From NCBI RefSeq assembly GCF_014191355.1, contig NZ_JACHWM010000010.1:1-64000 (forward strand): a stretch of 64,000 bases of DNA, read 5' to 3'. This DNA comes from Methylobacterium sp. R2-1 (GTDB taxonomy: Bacteria > Pseudomonadota > Alphaproteobacteria > Rhizobiales > Beijerinckiaceae). The stretch's first letter is position 1. Each line of letters starts with the position of its first letter. A program made the translations under genes and the position numbers. Shown here in pieces: positions 26,811 to 35,488 of this stretch. The notes under the pieces were generated by a model. It did no database searches, was not told where the DNA came from, and saw only the letters and a list, made by a program, of their open reading frames with translations.

Positions 26811-27694
26811 CGCTCGCCGACCTCACTGACATCCTGGTCGGGCCCTTCGTCGAGTTCGGCTTCATGCGCCGGGCGCTCGCCGGCTGCCTCGCCCTGTCCC
26901 TGTCGGCGCCGCCGCTCGGCGTCTTCCTGATGCTTCGTCGGATGAGCCTGATGAGCGAGGCAATGAGCCATGCCATCCTGCCCGGCGCCGCCGCGGGCTT
27001 CCTCGTCGCCGGGCTGTCGCTGCCGGCGATGACGCTGGGCGGGCTCGTGGCCGGGCTCGCGGTGGCTTTGGCCGCCGGGCTCGTCACCCGCTCGACCGTG
27101 CTGAAGGAGGATGCGAGCCTCGCCGCCTTCTACCTGATCTCGCTGGCGGGCGGGGTGTTCCTCGTGTCGCTGCGCGGCTCGCAGGTCGATCTTCTGCACA
27201 TCCTGTTCGGCACCGTGCTGGCGCTCGACGACGACGCACTCACGCTGCTCGGCGGCATTGCCAGCCTGACGCTGGTCGCGCTCGCCCTGCTCTACCGCCC
27301 GCTGGTGATCGAGTGCGTCGATCCCTTGTTCCTGCGCACGGTGAGCCGCGCCGGCGGCCCGGTCCACTCCGCCTTCCTCGCGCTCGTGGTGGTCAACCTC
27401 GTCGGCGGCTTCCAGGCACTCGGCACGCTGCTGGCGGTCGGCCTGATGCTGCTGCCGGCGATCACCGCCCGGTTCTGGGCCGCAGACCTGTCGGGCCTGA
27501 TCCCGGTGGCGATGCTGGTCTCGATGCTCTCCAGCGTGACCGGCCTGCTCGTCTCCTACCATGCCGGCATCCGGCTCCCGACGGGACCGGCGATCGTGCT
27601 GGCGGCGGGCGCGCTCTACCTCGTCTCGATGGTGGTCGGCCCCCGCGGGGGCCTGATCCACCGCCTCGTGCGGCGGCGTCACCTGGAGGCGTGA
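26807..27694 (+). CDS. znuB: Zinc ABC transporter permease
   Basis: This 295-aa inner-membrane permease of the ABC-3 family forms the zinc channel with ZnuC. Eight or nine helices are predicted; typical segments are LRRMSLMSEAMSHAILPGAA and LGTLLAVGLMLLPAITARFWA. Start GTG 26807 overlaps the znuC stop. A periplasmic binding protein (znuA) is absent here, so it must be encoded elsewhere. A repeat element follows the gene. Confidence 0.93.
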   Translation: MTLADLTDILVGPFVEFGFMRRALAGCLALSLSAPPLGVFLMLRRMSLMSEAMSHAILPGAAAGFLVAGLSLPAMTLGGLVAGLAVALAAGLVTRSTVLKEDASLAAFYLISLAGGVFLVSLRGSQVDLLHILFGTVLALDDDALTLLGGIASLTLVALALLYRPLVIECVDPLFLRTVSRAGGPVHSAFLALVVVNLVGGFQALGTLLAVGLMLLPAITARFWAADLSGLIPVAMLVSMLSSVTGLLVSYHAGIRLPTGPAIVLAAGALYLVSMVVGPRGGLIHRLVRRRHLEA

Positions 27695-27831
27695 TCCGCT
27701 TCCGGCGTCGCACGGCGGAGCGGATGCCGGTGAAGTCGCAGCGCAAACGACGCGAGTGCCCTTTCCGGCATCGTCGCGGTGCTGGATCGCTTTGCCCAAC
27801 AGCTCACGACGACGGTGCCGCACCTCCTCCT

Positions 27832-27893
27832 CGTCCATTGCGAGGCGAAGCCGAAGCAATCCAGCGCCGCTCCTATCCGGGAGGATCGCGCCC
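27832..27893. repeat. REP-like palindromic repeat, copy 1 (partial)
   Basis: The core CATTGCGAGGCGAAGC is followed by CGAAGCAATCCAGCG, and further on by TCCGGGAGGATCGCGCCCT, which is shared with copy 2. The second arm is missing or degenerate. It lies between the convergent znuB and exoD genes. Copies 2 and 3 are at 40532-40626 and 50516-50605. Confidence 0.7.
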
Positions 27894-27927
27894 TTGCAGC
27901 CCGAGAACGTCGAGAAGAGAGAAGGGC

Positions 27928-28560
27928 CTACAGCCCGAGGCCGGGGATCGCCTGCGAGATCCAGGCGAAGGCGCCCATGATGCTGGCGAACAGGGTGTAA
28001 ACGAAGCCGATCGAGATGCCGACGCCGACACCGCCGATCAGCAGCCCGATCAGCACCACGAACCCGTCGCGCTCCACCAATCCGAGGCCGATCAGCGAGA
28101 CGGCAAGGCCGAGCGGAATCTGGCCGAAGAAGGGCGGCGCCACGATGAGCGCCAGCGCGAGCGCCAGGATCAGCACGCCCATGCCGCGCATGCCGATGGC
28201 GCCGTCGAACACGCTCAGGCGCGGACGCGACCAGCGCTCCAGCCGGCGCAGGAGCGGCACGGCGCGGTTCACCGCCTTCTCCACCGTCGCACGGGCGATC
28301 GACTGGTCGAGCAGCCGCCGCGGCAGCCACGGCGACGACATCCCGGCCACGATCTGGATGGCGATGACGAGCAGGACCAGCCCGCAGACCAGCGGGATCG
28401 GCGGCGGCATCGGCAGGCAGTTGGGCAGGCCGAGCAGCACCACGAGCAGCGCGAAGGCGCGGTCCCGCAGCACGGCGACGATGTCGCCGACGGTCAGCCG
28501 CTCGCTCTCCTGGCTCGCAAGCATCGTGAGAACGTCGGAAGTGCGTGCAGCGGAGGACAA
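27928..28560 (-). CDS. exoD: ExoD-family exopolysaccharide synthesis protein
   Basis: The 210-aa inner-membrane protein matches the ExoD family: TVGDIVAVLRDRAFALLVVLLGLPNCLPMPPP (in parts) is diagnostic, followed by about five membrane segments. Sinorhizobium ExoD affects exopolysaccharide production and alkali tolerance; the mechanism is not known. The frame begins at a TTG (28560) without a good ribosome site; the first ATG is 12 codons later (28524). It ends beside repeat copy 1. Confidence 0.85.
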   Translation of the reverse strand: MSSAARTSDVLTMLASQESERLTVGDIVAVLRDRAFALLVVLLGLPNCLPMPPPIPLVCGLVLLVIAIQIVAGMSSPWLPRRLLDQSIARATVEKAVNRAVPLLRRLERWSRPRLSVFDGAIGMRGMGVLILALALALIVAPPFFGQIPLGLAVSLIGLGLVERDGFVVLIGLLIGGVGVGISIGFVYTLFASIMGAFAWISQAIPGLGL

Positions 28561-28810
28561 ACCGGCTCGGCCGTTGATCTTTCGGTGAGCGCGGCTCTAG
28601 CCCAACCTGAACCATCCGCCAAGCGCCATCGCCCCCGCAGGCGTGCTGTGCCACACAGCAACAAACCACGCTCAGGTTTGTCAGTTAAACTCGTCCCACA
28701 TCTCAAGTAAGTTCGCACCGATAACTTATCTTGGATGACAGATTTCTCTTAACCAACGCTCCCACCTATGACAACCATTGGTCGTTCCGCCGGCTTTCGC
28801 GCGACCTCCA

Positions 28811-29578
28811 ATGTCGAACCGTCTTCCCTCGAACGAAGGTGGACGCCATCCGGCCACGTTCCGGCGGATAGCGGTTCGCTACACCCAATGGTGGCTCCTC
28901 CTCGCCATTGTCGCGGGCCTCCCGCGCGATCGGGCCCGGGCCAACGAGGCGGCCCTGCGGGCCGTTCTGTTCGGCAGCATGGAGGCCGGCGCCTCGACCT
29001 TTTCCGCCAGCGGGGCGAAGCTCGTCTTCGACCGGTTCGACCGGGACGGCCCCGTCGCACTGGTGACGGCCGGCGGCGGCGTGCGGCTGGAGGATGGCGG
29101 CCGCGCACCGACGATGATGCGCTTCACCGCCCTGGGCGCCGCGCTGGCCGGCTACCAGTTCATCCGGGACTGGGGAGCGGTGACGGTGTTCGCCGGCCCG
29201 GAGGCGTCCTGGGAGTCGCTGTCCGGTCCTGGCTTCCTACAGGCACTGCCCCTGCGGACGGGCCTGCGCCTGCACGGCGAGGTCTGGGCGCGGCCGACGG
29301 AGACGACGCTGGCGACCGCGACAGTCATCCTCGGCTCCGCCCGCGGCGACGCCTATGCTCGGCTATCCTGGGGCACCGCGCTGTTCGGCGCCTATCTCGG
29401 CCCGGAAGCTGCTGTCTTCAGCGACCGAACCGATTACCGGAAGTGGAGCGTCGGGCTGCATGCCACCGACTACGCGATGGGCGGCTACCGCTTCCGCCTG
29501 TCTGCCGGTTGTCAGCTCGAGACGCCGCTCAACCAGTGGAGCCCCTACATCTCCCTCGCGATCTGGAATACGCTGTGA
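28811..29578 (+). CDS. bcsS: Cellulose biosynthesis protein BcsS-like outer-membrane protein
   Basis: From ATG 28811 the product is 255 aa. It has a membrane/signal segment at about 27-40 (WWLLLAIVAGLP), then a repetitive beta-rich domain with alternating aromatic residues ending in Leu (SPYISLAIWNTL), as in outer-membrane barrels. The pattern LFGSMEAGASTFSASGAKL is typical of BcsS, which accompanies alphaproteobacterial cellulose operons. No cellulose synthase genes are adjacent. The region before it (28561-28810) is AT-rich and probably holds the promoter. An upstream in-frame TTG (28778) is an alternative start. Confidence 0.72.
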   Translation: MSNRLPSNEGGRHPATFRRIAVRYTQWWLLLAIVAGLPRDRARANEAALRAVLFGSMEAGASTFSASGAKLVFDRFDRDGPVALVTAGGGVRLEDGGRAPTMMRFTALGAALAGYQFIRDWGAVTVFAGPEASWESLSGPGFLQALPLRTGLRLHGEVWARPTETTLATATVILGSARGDAYARLSWGTALFGAYLGPEAAVFSDRTDYRKWSVGLHATDYAMGGYRFRLSAGCQLETPLNQWSPYISLAIWNTL

Positions 29579-29584
29579 GGCGGC

Positions 29585-30319
29585 TTAACCTTTGGTGCGC
29601 AGCGAGGAGCGCCCGCCATCGACGCCGATCACCTGCCCCGTGACGTAGCTCGCCTCCGGGCCGACGAGGAAGGCCGCGAGCGCGGCGGCATCCTCGGGCT
29701 CGCCGAGGCGCTGGAGCGCGTGCATCGAGGCGATGCCAGAGGCCAGCGTCGCGTTGCGAGTGATGGCCTCGGCGAGCGGCGTACGGGTCAGCGAGGGAGC
29801 GACCACGTTCACCCGGATCGCGGGCGCGAGCTCCGCAGCGAGCGAGAGGGCGAGCCCCTCAACCGCCCCCTTGGCCATGGCGACCGAGGCGTGGTGCGAG
29901 AACCCTTGCGCGGCGGCCACGGTGGAGAACAGGACCACGCCCGCGCTCCCCTCCCCTGCACCCGCCTTGAGCGCCGGAGCCGCCGCCTGCACCGCAAGGA
30001 AGGCGCCGAGCGCGTTGATGCGGAAATCCGCCTCGATGCGGCTCGGATCGAGCTTGGCGAGCGGCGCGAGCTGGATCGTGCCGACCGCGTAGACGAGGCC
30101 GCCGAGGCGCGTGCCCGCTTCTTCCGTGACGCGCGGGAACAGTGCCGGATCGGTGACGTCGCCAGCGGTGAAGCCGGTCTCGCCCAGTTCGGATGCCGCC
30201 CGCTCCAGACGCTCCGGATCGCGCCCGACGAGGTGGAGGGCGGCCCCCCGCGCGCGCAGGGTCCGCGCCGTGGCAAGGCCGATCCCGCCCGTTCCGCCGT
30301 AGATCACGACCCGTTCCAT
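29585..30319 (-). CDS. SDR-family oxidoreductase lacking the classical catalytic Tyr
   Basis: The 244-aa protein has the short-chain dehydrogenase fold. The cofactor motif is VVIYGGTGGIGLATA (4-18), the adenine-site Asp is in AGDVTD, and the C-terminal signature is ASYVTGQVIGVDGG. In place of the YxxxK motif it has VAMAK, with two His just before (FSHHASVAMAK). The spacing recalls enoyl-ACP reductases (Tyr-x6-Lys), with His where Tyr would be. It may be a reductase with altered chemistry or a non-classical member. Start ATG 30319 follows GGGGGG. It converges on bcsS with a 6-base gap. Confidence 0.82.
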   Translation of the reverse strand: MERVVIYGGTGGIGLATARTLRARGAALHLVGRDPERLERAASELGETGFTAGDVTDPALFPRVTEEAGTRLGGLVYAVGTIQLAPLAKLDPSRIEADFRINALGAFLAVQAAAPALKAGAGEGSAGVVLFSTVAAAQGFSHHASVAMAKGAVEGLALSLAAELAPAIRVNVVAPSLTRTPLAEAITRNATLASGIASMHALQRLGEPEDAAALAAFLVGPEASYVTGQVIGVDGGRSSLRTKG

Positions 30320-30478
30320 GAAGCCCCCCGGCCGAGCGATCTTCGCCCGGCGATTTCGCCAACCTCTGAAATCCACTAGCTAAGGCGGAGCCGGGGGGCG
30401 TGGAGCCGACCGGCGCCGCCATATGCCCGCGCCGAACGTCGCAGGGCATTTTTCGCCAGCCACGGGACCTCGCCACCC

Positions 30479-31345
30479 ATGAAATTCGCCTTCGCCGGCA
30501 TCGACTTCCTCGGCGGCGTGTTCGACGTGCTGATCGAGGCCGGGTGGACGCCGGTGAAGCTGTTCACCCGACCCTGCGACGGCATCTACGATTTCAACGA
30601 GGTCGTGGTGGCGCAAGCCCGGCGCCACCGCATCCCAATCCAGCTCTCGCGGCTCCTGCCCGACGACATCGAGCGGCTCGCCCAGGAGCACGGCCGCGAC
30701 GTGGCCCTCGTCGTCGCCGGCTATCCCTGGCTCGTGCGGGGCTGGTACGGGCGGGTCCGCTACGCGCTGAACGTCCATCCCTCGCCGCTGCCAACGGGGC
30801 GGGGCCCCTACCCGCTCTTCAAGGCGATTCTCGACGGGTACGAGAGTTGGGGGGTCACCGCGCACGTGCTCGCCGAGCAGGGCTTCGACACCGGCGACAT
30901 CGTCGCCCAGGACATCTTCACCCTCGACAGCCATGAAACCCACGAGACACTGCTCGCCAAATGCCAGATGGCGGCCCGCCGCCTCGTCCTCGGACCGATC
31001 GGGAAGGACTTGGCCGATCGCTGGCGCAAGGCGGAGCCGCAGGGCGACGGCTCCTACTGGCCGCGGGTGAACGACGCCGACCGCACCCTCGACTTCCGCA
31101 AGGACGTGGCCGAGGTGCTGCGTCGCGTGCGCGCTTTCGGCGCGATCGAGACCATCGCGCGGCTCGGCGGCACCCGTGTCTTCGTCGCCGCCGCCGAAGG
31201 CTGGCAGGAGGCGCATCGCCACGCCCCCGGCACGGTCGTGCACCGCTACCGCCGCCACGTCGTGGTCGCCGCCCGCGACGGCTACGTGCAGTTCACCCGC
31301 TGGAGCCCTGTGCCGCTCAACGAGGCCGCCCAGATCGGGCGCTGA
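30479..31345 (+). CDS. Formyltransferase-family protein (Fmt-like)
   Basis: The 288-aa cytoplasmic protein has the formyltransferase N-terminal fold: [12 protein letters not shown] at the start, the catalytic Asn and His in [16 protein letters not shown], and the Asp in [11 protein letters not shown], matching the N-H-D triad of Fmt, PurN and sugar formyltransferases. A C-terminal Fmt-C-like domain follows. Known relatives use 10-formyl-tetrahydrofolate; the acceptor here is unknown. It is not the housekeeping Fmt by context (no def gene). The DUF2256 gene follows four bases later. Confidence 0.85.
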   Translation: MKFAFAGIDFLGGVFDVLIEAGWTPVKLFTRPCDGIYDFNEVVVAQARRHRIPIQLSRLLPDDIERLAQEHGRDVALVVAGYPWLVRGWYGRVRYALNVHPSPLPTGRGPYPLFKAILDGYESWGVTAHVLAEQGFDTGDIVAQDIFTLDSHETHETLLAKCQMAARRLVLGPIGKDLADRWRKAEPQGDGSYWPRVNDADRTLDFRKDVAEVLRRVRAFGAIETIARLGGTRVFVAAAEGWQEAHRHAPGTVVHRYRRHVVVAARDGYVQFTRWSPVPLNEAAQIGR

Positions 31346-31349
31346 GTCC

Positions 31350-31511
31350 ATGCCGCCGATGCGCCGCAAGGGCGATCTGCCCCAAAAGATCTGCGCCCGG
31401 TGCGGCCGCCCCTTCACGTGGCGCAAGAAGTGGGAGCGCGTCTGGGACGAGGTGCGCTACTGCTCGGACCGCTGCCGGGCGGAGGCGAAGCGGGAGGCGC
31501 GCAAGACCTGA
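31350..31511 (+). CDS. DUF2256 small zinc-ribbon protein
   Basis: This 53-aa basic protein has [18 protein letters not shown] and YCSDRCR, giving a CxxC...CxxxC metal site. Length and the WRKKW core match DUF2256, a small conserved family of unknown function often found beside photolyase/cryptochrome-like genes; none is seen here. ATG 31350 is four bases after the formyltransferase stop, so it is probably co-expressed. Confidence 0.88.
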   Translation: MPPMRRKGDLPQKICARCGRPFTWRKKWERVWDEVRYCSDRCRAEAKREARKT

Positions 31512-31519
31512 CCTCGGTC

Positions 31520-32116
31520 TCAGCCCCCCAACGCCTTCGGCGTGTCGACATCGAAGATCACCGCCGGATCGGCCGGCACCTCCAGCAGGTCGTCGCGGCG
31601 TTTCAGGATCGGCCCGGCGCCGCGGTCGCCGGACAGCGCGGCGAGGTCGGCGCCCAGATGCGCGAGATCGAGCAGCACCGGATTGCCGCGGCGCCCGCCG
31701 CTCACAGGTACCACCGCGGATGGACGCGGTGTCGCGCCGGCATAGGCCGTGATCAGCGCATCGATATGGGCTGCCTCGATCCGCGGCATGTCACCGAGCA
31801 GCACCACCGCCGCCTCGGTTTCCGGCGGCAGGGCGGCCAGCCCGAGGCGCAGCGAGGCCGAGAGGCCGGCGGCGGGGTCGGGGTTCTCGACCAGCGTCAG
31901 GTCGAGGCCGGCCAACGCCGCCCTCACGGCCTCGGCATGCGCGCCGAGGACCGCGACGACCGGCCCGGCGCGCGAGGCCAGAGCCGCCTCCGCGGCGCGG
32001 CACACCATCGGCCGGCCGGCATAGGGCGCGAGCATCTTCGGTGCCGACCCGAAGCGGGAACCGAGGCCGGCGGCGAGGATCACCGCACCAACGCGCAACT
32101 CAGACGCCGTCACCAC
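31520..32116 (-). CDS. mocA: Molybdenum cofactor cytidylyltransferase (MocA-like)
   Basis: This 198-aa nucleotidyltransferase transfers a nucleotide (CMP for MocA) to molybdopterin for enzymes of the xanthine dehydrogenase family. It has VGAVILAAGLGSRFGSAPKML at the N-terminus, the metal-binding LLGDMPRIEAAHID and the RRGNPVL motif. It overlaps the MoeA-like gene by 17 bases, and the set with two XdhC-type genes indicates assembly of a cytosine-dinucleotide molybdo-hydroxylase. The target enzyme is not in the window. Confidence 0.88.
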   Translation of the reverse strand: MVTASELRVGAVILAAGLGSRFGSAPKMLAPYAGRPMVCRAAEAALASRAGPVVAVLGAHAEAVRAALAGLDLTLVENPDPAAGLSASLRLGLAALPPETEAAVVLLGDMPRIEAAHIDALITAYAGATPRPSAVVPVSGGRRGNPVLLDLAHLGADLAALSGDRGAGPILKRRDDLLEVPADPAVIFDVDTPKALGG

Positions 32117-33110
32117 CCGACCTCGGCTGGCCGCGCAGGGGAATCTCGGTCAGCAGACCGCCGACGCCGAGGCGCACGATATCGGCCCGGGACACGGAGA
32201 GCCCCGCGAGCAGGCGGTGCAGGACGAAGTCGAAGCCGTTCTCCTTCGGCGAGCGGGCGCAGCCCGGCGCTCCGATCACCGGGACGGCGCCGAGGGCGCC
32301 GAGCAGCAGCAGATTTCCGGGATCGACCGGCATGCCGAACTGTTCGACCCGGCCGCCCGCAGCCTCCAGGCCGGCCGGGATCACGTCGCGCCGGTCGGCG
32401 ATGGCCGAGGCGCCGAACACCACGACCAGCTCCACCCCTTCCGCGACTGCACGCGCGATGGCGCCCGCGACCGGGTCGGCCTCGTGCCGCACGCGGGTTT
32501 CGGTGACGATCCGTGCCCCCGTCGGCGCCAGCCGGTCGGCTAGCACGCGCAGGGTCTTGGCGACGGTCGCGGATTTCAGGCCGGGCAGCAGCGTCGAGAC
32601 GACGCCGACCCGCTTCAGGCGGTAGGGCGCCAGCCGCATCGGCGGCGCGTCGGCGGCGGCGAGCGCGCGCTCCAACGGCGCGGCGGCGACCGCATAGGGG
32701 ATGATCTTGACCGTCGCGACCATCTCGCCCGCGGCCACGGGCCGGAAGGCCGGCAGGGTCGCCACCGTGATCGCCTCGTCCACGGCGTTGACCGCATCGA
32801 TGCAGGCGGGCTCGACCACGAACACGCCCGCGGCGTCAGCGAACAGGTTGCAGCGACCGGTGAAGGGAGCCTCCGGGCGGAGGCCCTTCCCAGCGAGGTG
32901 GCGAGCGAGGCGGGCCGCCGCCGCGTCCTCACCGACATCGCCGGGATCGAGCCGGACGGCCAGGATCTCAGCGACTCCGGATTCGGCGAGCCGCAGAGCC
33001 TCCGCCTCGGGGATCGGCCGGCCCTTCTTAAGGCTCGCGCCCTCGGCGCGCACGGTATGGGCGGCGATCAGCCCCGCACTGTCGCGGGTCGCGACGGGTC
33101 CGAACTGCAT
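32100..33110 (-). CDS. Molybdopterin-binding protein (MoeA/CinA-like domain)
   Basis: From ATG 33110 the product is 336 aa. The N-terminal half has a MoeA-like segment (AHTVRAEGASLKKGRPI). The C-terminal half has a MogA/MoeA molybdopterin-binding fold: GVVSTLLPG, VFGASAIADRRDVIPAGLEAAG, and GAPGCARSPKENGFDFVLHRL. This family accompanies mocA and xdhC genes in alphaproteobacteria and probably binds molybdopterin during maturation. It sits four bases after the XdhC C-domain gene and overlaps mocA, clearly one operon. Confidence 0.85.
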   Translation of the reverse strand: MQFGPVATRDSAGLIAAHTVRAEGASLKKGRPIPEAEALRLAESGVAEILAVRLDPGDVGEDAAAARLARHLAGKGLRPEAPFTGRCNLFADAAGVFVVEPACIDAVNAVDEAITVATLPAFRPVAAGEMVATVKIIPYAVAAAPLERALAAADAPPMRLAPYRLKRVGVVSTLLPGLKSATVAKTLRVLADRLAPTGARIVTETRVRHEADPVAGAIARAVAEGVELVVVFGASAIADRRDVIPAGLEAAGGRVEQFGMPVDPGNLLLLGALGAVPVIGAPGCARSPKENGFDFVLHRLLAGLSVSRADIVRLGVGGLLTEIPLRGQPRSGGDGV

Positions 33111-33114
33111 GGGC

Positions 33115-33819
33115 TCAGCGTCCCGCTGCCGCGTCGCAGCCCTTGCGCAGGGTCGCGACGAGTTGAGCAAGAATCGACAGCGCGATCTCCGCGGGCGAGA
33201 CCGCGCCGATATCGAGCCCGATCGGTGCGTGGATCCGGCCGATCACCGCCGCGTCGAACCCGGCCTGCTCCAGCCGCTCGACGCGGCGCGCTTGGGTTTT
33301 CCGCGATCCGAGGGCGCCGATATAGGCGCAGTCCGCCCGCAGGGCCGCGATGAGGGCGGGATCGTCGATCTTCGGATCGTGGGTGAGCGCGGCGACAGCC
33401 GTGTAGGCGTCGAGAGGCCCGACCTCCTCAAGCGCCTTGTCCGGCCATTCGGCGATCAGGCGCACGCCGGGAAAGCGCTCCGGGCTGGCAAAGGCCGTAC
33501 GGGGGTCGATCACCGTGAGATCGAGGCCGAGTTGCGCCGCGAGCGGCACCAGGGCCTGTGAGATGTGCACGGCACCGACAACGACGAGGCGCACGGGCGG
33601 CGCGTGGACGGCCACGAAGACCGGACGCCCGTCGGGCCCCTCGCCGAGGCCGCTACGGCCGCTGCGCAGGCGCTCGCGCAGCAGGGCGGCGAGCGGGTCG
33701 GCGGCGATCTCAGCGGCGCGCACGAGGCGCTGATCGCCATCCTCGGGATCGGTGACGATCAGGGCCGGGCGGCGCGCCGCGCGCTCCGCGTTGAGGGCCG
33801 ACAGGGTGTCAAGGCGCAT
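33115..33819 (-). CDS. XdhC family protein, C-terminal Rossmann domain
   Basis: From ATG 33819 this is 234 aa. It contains the XdhC Rossmann domain: RLVVVGAVHISQALVPLAAQLG (in parts), VIDPRTAFASPERFPG, ALTHDPKIDDPAL and YIGALGSRKTQARR. XdhC proteins protect and insert the sulfurated molybdenum cofactor into xanthine dehydrogenase-type enzymes. The N-terminal CoxI domain is encoded separately just upstream, so a single XdhC appears split into two genes in transcription order N then C. Confidence 0.88.
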   Translation of the reverse strand: MRLDTLSALNAERAARRPALIVTDPEDGDQRLVRAAEIAADPLAALLRERLRSGRSGLGEGPDGRPVFVAVHAPPVRLVVVGAVHISQALVPLAAQLGLDLTVIDPRTAFASPERFPGVRLIAEWPDKALEEVGPLDAYTAVAALTHDPKIDDPALIAALRADCAYIGALGSRKTQARRVERLEQAGFDAAVIGRIHAPIGLDIGAVSPAEIALSILAQLVATLRKGCDAAAGR

Positions 33820-33881
33820 GAGGTCTGTCGCTTGATGCGAGTCGGGCCGCTCACGATAGGAGCGGGAGCGGGTTCGAAAAA

Positions 33882-34205
33882 TCAGTCGATGCGTTCGACG
33901 AAGACGCGGATGCGGCCGCCGCAGGAGAGGCCGGCCCGCCACGCGGTTTCGTCGGCGACGCCGAATTCCAGGGTGCGGGGGCGCCCGTCCTCGATCACGT
34001 CGAGCGCCTCGGTGATGACCTCGCCCTCGACGCAGCCGCCGGAAACGGAGCCGAGGAAGCGGCTGTCACCGTCGATGACGAGGTGGCTGCCGACCGGGCG
34101 GGGCGCCGAGCCCCAGGTCTCGATCACAGTGGCGAGCGCGACCGCGCGCCCCTCGCGCCGCCAGCCCTCGGCGGCGCGCAGGATATCGTCCTCGGTGGAG
34201 AGCAT
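33882..34205 (-). CDS. XdhC/CoxI family protein, N-terminal domain only
   Basis: The 107-aa product is the stand-alone XdhC_CoxI domain: ATVIETWGSAPRPVGSHLVI, SVSGGCVEGEVI and GLSCGGRIRVFVE. The two Cys (GGC and SCGG) are conserved in the family. It is followed 62 bases later by the gene for the Rossmann half. It is the first gene of the mo-co maturation operon, with its promoter in the 170 bases shared with the divergent binding-protein gene. Confidence 0.9.
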   Translation of the reverse strand: MLSTEDDILRAAEGWRREGRAVALATVIETWGSAPRPVGSHLVIDGDSRFLGSVSGGCVEGEVITEALDVIEDGRPRTLEFGVADETAWRAGLSCGGRIRVFVERID

Positions 34206-34375
34206 GGGCTTCGCGTCCTGAACATTCCGGTCCCGCCGCCCCCGACCGTCCCGTTACGGGAGAGGTAGGCGTGCCGGCTCGTTCCGCAATGCGGCCGACG
34301 GTGGCGCTTGCAAGCCCGCGAGGCGGACTTCATCAAGGTCCGGGGATTTTTTCCAGCAGCCGGACGGGGCTTGGT

Positions 34376-35488
34376 GTGACGAAGCGGACCGCATTGGCAA
34401 CCCTCCTCGCCCTCGTGCTTGCGAGCCCCGTCGATGCCGCCGAACCGCTGAAGATCGGGCTCGCCGCCCCCATGAGCGGGCCGGATGCCGGGTTCGGCCA
34501 GGGCGCGCGGCTCGGCGCCGAGCAGGCAGTCGCCGAGATCAACCGCGCCGGCGGGGTGCTGGGGCGGAAGCTCCAGCTCGTGGTGCAGGACGATGCCGCC
34601 GACCCGAAGCAGGCGGTGGCCGTGGCCCGCCGGTTTGCGGCAAGCGGCGTGCGCTTCGTCATCGGCCCGCTCACCTCGGGCGCCAGTGCTGCGGCGAGTT
34701 CGGTCTATGAGGAGGCCGGCATGGTCTCGGTCACGCCCGGTGCGACCTGGGCGCCGCTGACCCGCCGCGGCGCCGGCCTGCTGTTCCGGCTCTCGGGCAG
34801 CGACGCGCAGCAGGGCGCGCTCGGCGGCACGCTGCTCGCAGAGCGGTTCCGCGGCAAGCCGGTCGCCATCGTCCACGACAAGACCAGCTTCGGCCGCGGC
34901 CTCGCCGACGAAGCCGTCCGCGCCCTCAAGGCCCGCGGCGGGCAGGAGCGGCTGTTCGAGGGCATCACCCGCGACGACCGCGAGATCGCTGCTCTCGTCG
35001 CCAAGCTGCGGGCGCTCGGGATCGAGGCGATCTATTTCGGCGGCCTGTCGGCCCCGGCCGGAGCGCTGATCCGGGCGATGCGCGAGGCCGGCCTGTCGAC
35101 GCAGGTGATCGGCAGCGACGGGCTGCTCGACAGGGACTTTTCGCAGGTTCCCGGCGCCGAGGGCACGCTGATGACGGTGGCGCCCGCGCCGCCCCGCCTA
35201 CCCGAGCCGAGGGGCGCCAAGACACCGCGGAGTGCGGAGGCCGAGATGTTCGCAGGCCCGGCCTATGCGGCGGTCGAGGTCGTGCGGCAGGGGATCGAGG
35301 GCGCCCGCTCGGTCGAGCCGTCCAAGGTCGCGGCCTTCCTGCATGGCGGCGCCACCTTGCGGACGGTGCTCGGCGAAGTAGCGTTCGACGCAGGCGGCGA
35401 TCTCGTGAAGCCGCCGTTCTCGGTCAGCGCATGGCGCCGGCTTCCCGACGGGCGGCTCGACTTTGCCGGCAACGACATCACGCCATGA
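34376..35488 (+). CDS. Periplasmic ABC substrate-binding protein, branched-chain amino acid (LivJ) type
   Basis: From GTG 34376 the product is 370 aa, with a signal peptide MTKRTALATLLALVLASPVDA. The mature part is a type I periplasmic binding protein (LKIGLAAPMSGPDAGFGQGARLGAEQA, in parts; VQDDAADPKQAVAVARRF; FVIGPLTSGASAAASSVYEEAG). No permease or ATPase is adjacent, so it is an orphan component. It starts 170 bases from the molybdenum operon, divergently. The ligand is not predictable; LivJ homologues bind amino acids, amides or aromatic acids. Confidence 0.88.
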   Translation: MTKRTALATLLALVLASPVDAAEPLKIGLAAPMSGPDAGFGQGARLGAEQAVAEINRAGGVLGRKLQLVVQDDAADPKQAVAVARRFAASGVRFVIGPLTSGASAAASSVYEEAGMVSVTPGATWAPLTRRGAGLLFRLSGSDAQQGALGGTLLAERFRGKPVAIVHDKTSFGRGLADEAVRALKARGGQERLFEGITRDDREIAALVAKLRALGIEAIYFGGLSAPAGALIRAMREAGLSTQVIGSDGLLDRDFSQVPGAEGTLMTVAPAPPRLPEPRGAKTPRSAEAEMFAGPAYAAVEVVRQGIEGARSVEPSKVAAFLHGGATLRTVLGEVAFDAGGDLVKPPFSVSAWRRLPDGRLDFAGNDITP

